Shown one piece after another: positions 59,461 to 64,000 of a DNA stretch of 64,000 bases (positions within the stretch are counted from its first letter, which is position 1; the number at the start of each line of letters is the position of its first letter). The notes under the pieces were generated by a model. It searched no databases. It worked only from the letters and a program-made list of their open reading frames with translations, and was not told where the DNA came from. Source of the stretch: Manihot esculenta. Lineage: Eukaryota > Streptophyta > Magnoliopsida > Malpighiales > Euphorbiaceae. The stretch lies in contig NC_035164.2 in NCBI RefSeq assembly GCF_001659605.2, positions 5,435,379-5,499,378 on the forward strand. The letters run 5' to 3'. The position numbers and the translations under genes were made by a program.

Positions 59461-59945
59461 TGACAAATAATTGGTAAACAATAAAATAATAATCATAAGT
59501 GTAGTGTGTGCATTTTAAAAATTTCTCCCCCTTAATGTGCTCCCCCTGTTAAAAATAATTTATGCCATATTTAAAATGAGAGAAGGCACATAAGGGAGGT
59601 TTTGACTCAATGCAATGAGATGCAATGGATCCTATATGAATGAATGAGTGGATCCTATATGAATGAATGAGTGCTAACAAGGAATGCATCTCAAGAAGAG
59701 CTATAATTAAGCACAATAATCATGAGTCAACTAGATCCATAAAACCAAAAGAATAGATCCATAAAACCAAAAGAGTTAAACTAATATAGCCAATATCCAA
59801 AACATCAAATATATACATATATGATACCATTATACCATTCTCCCCCTTTTGACATCATCAAAAACAAAAAATATCACAATACCAAAAGAGGAGAGAAAAA
59901 AAAAAGAAAAAAAAAAACATAAGAGCAACTATATAAACAAAAAGA
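59461..59945. other. 3' internal spacer of the SIRE-like element
   Basis: It is non-coding sequence between the extra ORF stop (59946) and the polypurine tract. It contains further CTCCCCC runs near 59524-59550 and a 24-bp duplication (GGATCCTATATGAATGAATGAG) near 59626-59672. Confidence 0.6.
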
Positions 59946-60015
59946 TCACTGAGGAGGCTGGGGAGGTGGCACTCCAGATGACTGCTGAAGGAAGTGCAAA
60001 ATCTGGCTCTGCTGC

Positions 60016-62288
60016 TGTAACGACCCAAAAATCGGACCGTTACCGGCGCTAGGATCCGGGTCGGCTTAAGGCCGCCAAGACCCGTAGCAAGCCTGACATT
60101 CATCCTGAAAACCTGTTTAATCCCATACATGATCAACAACATACATAAAAATTTAAAACTTTTCTTCAAACATCCAACTCAACCTGAACATACATTGTAC
60201 ATAGTCATAATCATAATCGTGATCCCTCTGTGGGATCTCATCAATGCCCCAATGGGCGATACAACATGAGATGAGTTGGTTTTCATGAACATAATAAAAC
60301 ATTTTTGATCATGTAATAAAAGGGATACCTCATACACAACGTCAAGCACAATATTTATTCCTCAATATCAATACATGGCTGAAACTGTACTTACATAACA
60401 TTAATACATTTATCATGTCCACACTATCTATTACATAAACGACTTCATTACTCTTGTAAACCTCCTGGTCTACCCTGTACCTGCAATCCTGGGGAAATTG
60501 GGAGAGGGGTGAGCTACTAGAGCCCAGTGAGCAGAATAATAAAACATTTAAATCATATGAATCATGGAATGCATCACATCACAGCTAATCACATCAAGGA
60601 TGAACTTGTCACCAATAGCCCTCTACATGGTCCAACTGTGCCAGAACGTAGAATGGGTCCTGGTCTTTCCCTTACATATCATAACATAACAGTGTTCAAC
60701 TGTGCCAGAACGTAGAATGGGTCCTGGTCTTTCCCTTACATAGTGCCAGCGAACGTAGAATGGGTCCCACTGGTCTTACTTTCCGTACCGTACATACCAT
60801 ATCGTCATATCATAGATCGAGGGCTATGGATCATCCAACATTCATCCACATCAACATTTAACATATGCAATGCAACATATTCGTGAATTCTAATGCAAGC
60901 AACCTAATTCATCACATGGCATTCATGATGCGTGAAACATGCTAAAAAGTTCATTCTTTGCTTTAAAACATAATAAGTTATTCCACTCACCTCTGGGTAG
61001 CTCTGACCAGACACTGGGGCAACAGACTCACTGCTGGGGTCCTCGGTTCCTCGGGTCCGAACCTACACAGGTGGACTCAAATAAGGGACCAAACATACAT
61101 GAACATAACTCTAAACTATCCCCCAAAAACCCCCTAAAACATCATAGAAAAACATGCAAGAAATGGCTGAACAGGGCACTTTCGGCGGCAGGTTCGGCAG
61201 CCGAAAGTCCCTCCAGAGCCGAAATTCAGGCAGGTTCGGCGGCACCTTCGGCGGCCGAAACTCCCAGACAGAGGCGAAACTCATGCATGCTCGGCGGCAC
61301 CTTCGGCGGCCGAAAGTGCCAGACAGAGACGAAAGTCTCCTTTCGGGGGCAAGCTTCGGCAGCCGAAGGCTGCCTCCACAAACATGTTCGGCGGCCGAAA
61401 GTTCCTTCGGCTTCCGAACCTGGTTTCGCCCAGAATGGCAGAAACTCAGCTCCCTTATGCATTTATGCCTCCAATCTCATCCAAACATGCATAAACCTAT
61501 TCTACAACATTCCCAAACATACACAAGCAAACATACAAGTTCCTAGGGGCATCAAACCATCAAAAACCCCAACTACAACACACAAGCAACTCACATTGCT
61601 CAAAAACACAAATAAAATCCATAAACATAACTATGACCTAAACATGCATTCTACCCCCATGAACTTCATAAAACTTACTTAAAACATAACATAAGCTAGA
61701 GATCGACTCTTACCTCTTGAAGATCGAGAGTAGAGGCGACCAAACTTGGAGTTGGAAGAGATTCGAGTTCTTGAACCTCAAAGCTCCTAAACTTGCTCAA
61801 AACTTGGAAATCTTCAAAACAAGATGAAAACTAGTGAAAAACTTGAAAGATCTGAAGGAAAAGACTCAAGATCGGTGAGGAGCGGCGGAAAGCTCACCTT
61901 GGCCGAAAATGGGGAAAAACTCGCCCGTTTTCGGCTAAGGGACCCTTTTATAGCGGCTGGCCAGGCCACGTTCGGGGGCCGAATGTGCCTCCGCATGCAT
62001 ACCATGTTCGGCGGCCGAACATGAGGTTCGGCGGCCGAACCTGGACTTTCCTCACTTATACTTTCGGGGGCCTAAAGGCGCTCCCGAAGGCATGCATGTT
62101 CGGCGGCCGAACCTAAGTTTTCCTCCAAGGTTGTTTTTATGCAAAAACTCATTTCCATTTTACTTAAAACCGTGGAATACCGTAAAACATTTTATAAAAA
62201 CATGATTCTACCCTATTAGAGGCTTCCGACATCCGAGATTCCACCGGACGGTAGGAATTCCGATACCGGAGTCTAGCCGGGTATTACA
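60016..62288 (-). mobile_element. Solo gypsy LTR inserted in the extra ORF, TSD GCTGC
   Basis: On the plus strand it runs TGTAACGACCC to CCGGGTATTACA (2273 bp), flanked by GCTGC at 60011-60015 and 62289-62293. It carries the minus-strand TATA box near 61950, the minus-strand donor-like site near 61712, TTCGG arrays at 61180-61420 and 61970-62115, and a tandem repeat at about 60630-60775. Confidence 0.94.
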
Positions 62289-62343
62289 GCTGCTCGATCA
62301 GGGTCTGCTGCTGGTCGGTAAGTCGTGCCAACTGCTGCTCCAT

Positions 62344-62450
62344 CTGAGTCTGGCGATCAGATATCTGAGTCTGGCGATCAGATATCTGAGTCTGGCGATC
62401 AGATATTTGAGTCTGGTGATCAGACATCTGAGCCTGGCGATCAAACATCT
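62344..62450 (-). repeat. 21-bp tandem repeat encoding a seven-residue coiled-coil repeat
   Basis: Five units of GATATCTGAGTCTGGCGATCA-type sequence encode (T/A)Q(I/M)SDRQ repeats on the minus strand. The 21-bp period keeps a heptad phase. Confidence 0.93.
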
Positions 62451-63564
62451 GAGCAACCTGCAGCTCCAGACGACCCATGGCATCATACAGATCAGATGCA
62501 GTCCGTGAAGATGTACCCTGCTCGGTGGACCGCCCGGTACTAGCATCGCCTCGGGGAGCTCGCTCTGTCTCAAGATCAGTAGGAGAAGCATCATCTGACT
62601 CCTCATCAGAACCATCATGTGCCTGTGCTGCTGCATGTGCTGCTCTGCGGGCTGCAAAATCTCTCCTAGAATTATAAAATTCATTGCCTCTCCTAGTCAG
62701 ACCCATGTGGTGGAGGGTAGCCTCAGTATAGGGGGTGTACTCACTAGACAAAGGTAAGGCCGACTCGGTACCTGGGTCAACCCCTAGGGCTCGAAGAAGA
62801 AGAGTGAGATGACGGCCAAAGGGGAGACAACCTCGACTCAGCCTAAGGGAGTCTGCTATAGAGTGAATCATAATATGTGGCAGGTTAAGGGCTCGACCCT
62901 CTAGCAGACAAGATACTACAAACATGTCAGAGTAGGAGAGTGCAGTCCTATGACCCGATCTAGGGAGAATCTCATAGGTGACTATGTGGTGAACAACTTT
63001 AGGGAGAGTGTTGAGGTCACAGGCCTTAAGCCTAGAGGACTCCTCACGATCTACGTCTCCTGAAATGATCCTAGTCTGGTGAAGGGAAGAGACCTCACCA
63101 GTGATCCACTTATGAGTGGTAGAGACAACAGCCCCAGAGTTGGAGACACCTAGATGCCGAGCAATGATGTCAGGAGTGAGGAAAACTCTCTGACCATTTA
63201 CAAAACTGACCAGGTGGGGGGGAGTGTGACGGGTAAAGGTGTGTAGGTTTGCATAGAACTCCCTAACAATCCTAGGATGGGTATCTGATGGAGTGATAAG
63301 AAGGTGCTCCCAACCCTGGACTCTGAAGGGCTGAAGGAATCCCTGAGAGCGAAAGAGCTGAACACTATTAGCATGAACTGTTCTCCCAGGATGAACAAAC
63401 CTGAGAGAAAAAGGCTCAAAATCTGGATCCTCCTCTCTAACTACAGGAAACTCAAATGGTGGAGAGGCAGGAGGGTCTGGAAAGGGGGACCTAGGAGGCT
63501 CAGACTGCCTACTAGACTGACCTCTAAAGTATGGGTGTCTACGGGCTGTGGATTTTCTACCCAT

Positions 63565-64000
63565 TTTAACCAAATAACAGCTACAGAGGCAAATGAGAAA
63601 AAAAATAAAAATAAAAGAACTAACCATAAGCAGCATTACCTCAGACTCAACCCATAATCAACAAAAACTCAGCAATAAAATAACCCAGCTATCAACAACC
63701 CAATTAACAAAAACAGTTAAAATATATATATATACACAGCTATCAATAACCCAGCTTACAAAGAGAAGAAAAATAAGTATCACAGCAAAAATTCTAAATC
63801 ACAACCAATAAGTATCACAGTCTCATATTCAAAACCAGGCATTGATATATATATATATATATATATATATGTACTCAGCTAACAATAGGATAACCCAGCT
63901 AACCAGTTATTGCACCATATCCATATTAAAAAAAATTCTGATCGATTCATAATTTGCAGAGCCATACAAAAATAGTAACCCAAAACAAACCAAATAACAT
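63565..64000. other. Upstream internal part of the SIRE-like element, no gene recognised
   Basis: It is non-coding and A-rich, with repeated CAGCTA(T/A)CAA(T/C)A(A/G) words (AACCCAGCTATCAACAACCC and variants) from 63680 to 63905. The element continues beyond the window. Confidence 0.5.
63844..63871. repeat. (TA)n microsatellite
   Basis: About 14 TA units. Confidence 0.95.

Larger units (their letters stand above)
59946..63564 (-). pseudogene. Extra ORF of the retroelement (putative plant transposon protein type), split by a solo LTR
   Basis: The minus-strand start at 63564 (MGRKSTARRHPYFRGQ) is chosen over 63636, which adds only a hydrophobic 24-residue leader. The open part runs to 62289, about 425 residues: Pro-rich N-terminus, then a globular domain (FYANLHTF, FLTPDIIARHLGV, RIISGDVD, HHIVTYEILPRSGH, LPHIMIHSI) like the plant retrotransposon ORF-1 domain, an acidic/Arg linker and a heptad coiled coil. 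A solo LTR at 60016-62288 ends the frame with its own TAA. Beyond it, 60010 to 59946 continues in phase for about 21 codons to a TGA, giving a Pro/Gln-rich end. Confidence 0.78.

Overview
This window looks like nuclear DNA from a eudicot plant in a repeat-dense region. Almost all of it is transposable elements, stacked inside one another. The evidence is plant-type Ty3/gypsy and Ty1/copia LTR retrotransposons with initiator-tRNA-Met primer sites, En/Spm (CACTA)-like elements, a plastid-type stearoyl-ACP desaturase gene and one plant-specific small protein gene. The desaturase resembles Euphorbiaceae sequences (cassava/Hevea type) from memory, but I cannot fix the genus from sequence alone.

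Layout. 1-4407: a long LTR of a Tekay/Del-like gypsy family whose 3' end is split by an opposite-strand solo LTR (TSD CTACG). 4408-10945: a decayed gypsy element on the minus strand, broken by two copies of an unclassified LTR-like repeat; one of these copies is itself split by another solo LTR (TSD CTACC). 10946-16690: AT-rich repeats, a truncated gypsy 3' end with its LTR, and a third copy of the unclassified repeat. 16691-34900: a three-level nest. A decayed copia element (minus) was hit by an almost intact 9.5-kb gypsy element (plus, TSD GGAAT), which was hit in its integrase region by a 6.7-kb gag-bearing deletion derivative (minus, TSD CCCGC). 36349-45669: a CACTA element with a second CACTA-like element inside its gene. 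46937-55168: a rearranged segment holding a stearoyl-ACP desaturase gene and two inverted halves of one copia element. 56373-56888: an intact conserved plant gene of unknown function (minus). 57394-64000: the 3' LTR and 3' part of a SIRE/Maximus-type copia element, carrying an extra ORF that is broken by another solo LTR (TSD GCTGC).

Two observations stand out. First, a ~4.9-kb inversion has one breakpoint in the last exon of the desaturase gene and the other in the pol gene of a neighbouring copia element. Both products of each cut are still visible: the last ten codons of the desaturase lie on the minus strand at 46937-46969, against the copia reverse transcriptase half, while the body of the gene ends at 51879 against the copia integrase half. 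Flipping the segment back restores an uninterrupted desaturase reading frame at this junction and a correctly oriented copia element. Second, the LTRs of two unrelated superfamilies (the Ty3/gypsy family and the SIRE-like Ty1/copia element) carry the same CpG-rich module: arrays of the near-palindrome TTCGGCGGCCGAA, plus a shared 16-mer. This suggests exchange of a regulatory block between retrotransposon families.

The gypsy family also shows a conserved 5' splice donor inside the LTR and a good acceptor just before the gag start codon, so gag is probably made from a spliced leader. I saw no tRNA, rRNA or CRISPR array; the only host genes I support are the desaturase and the gene at 56373-56888.
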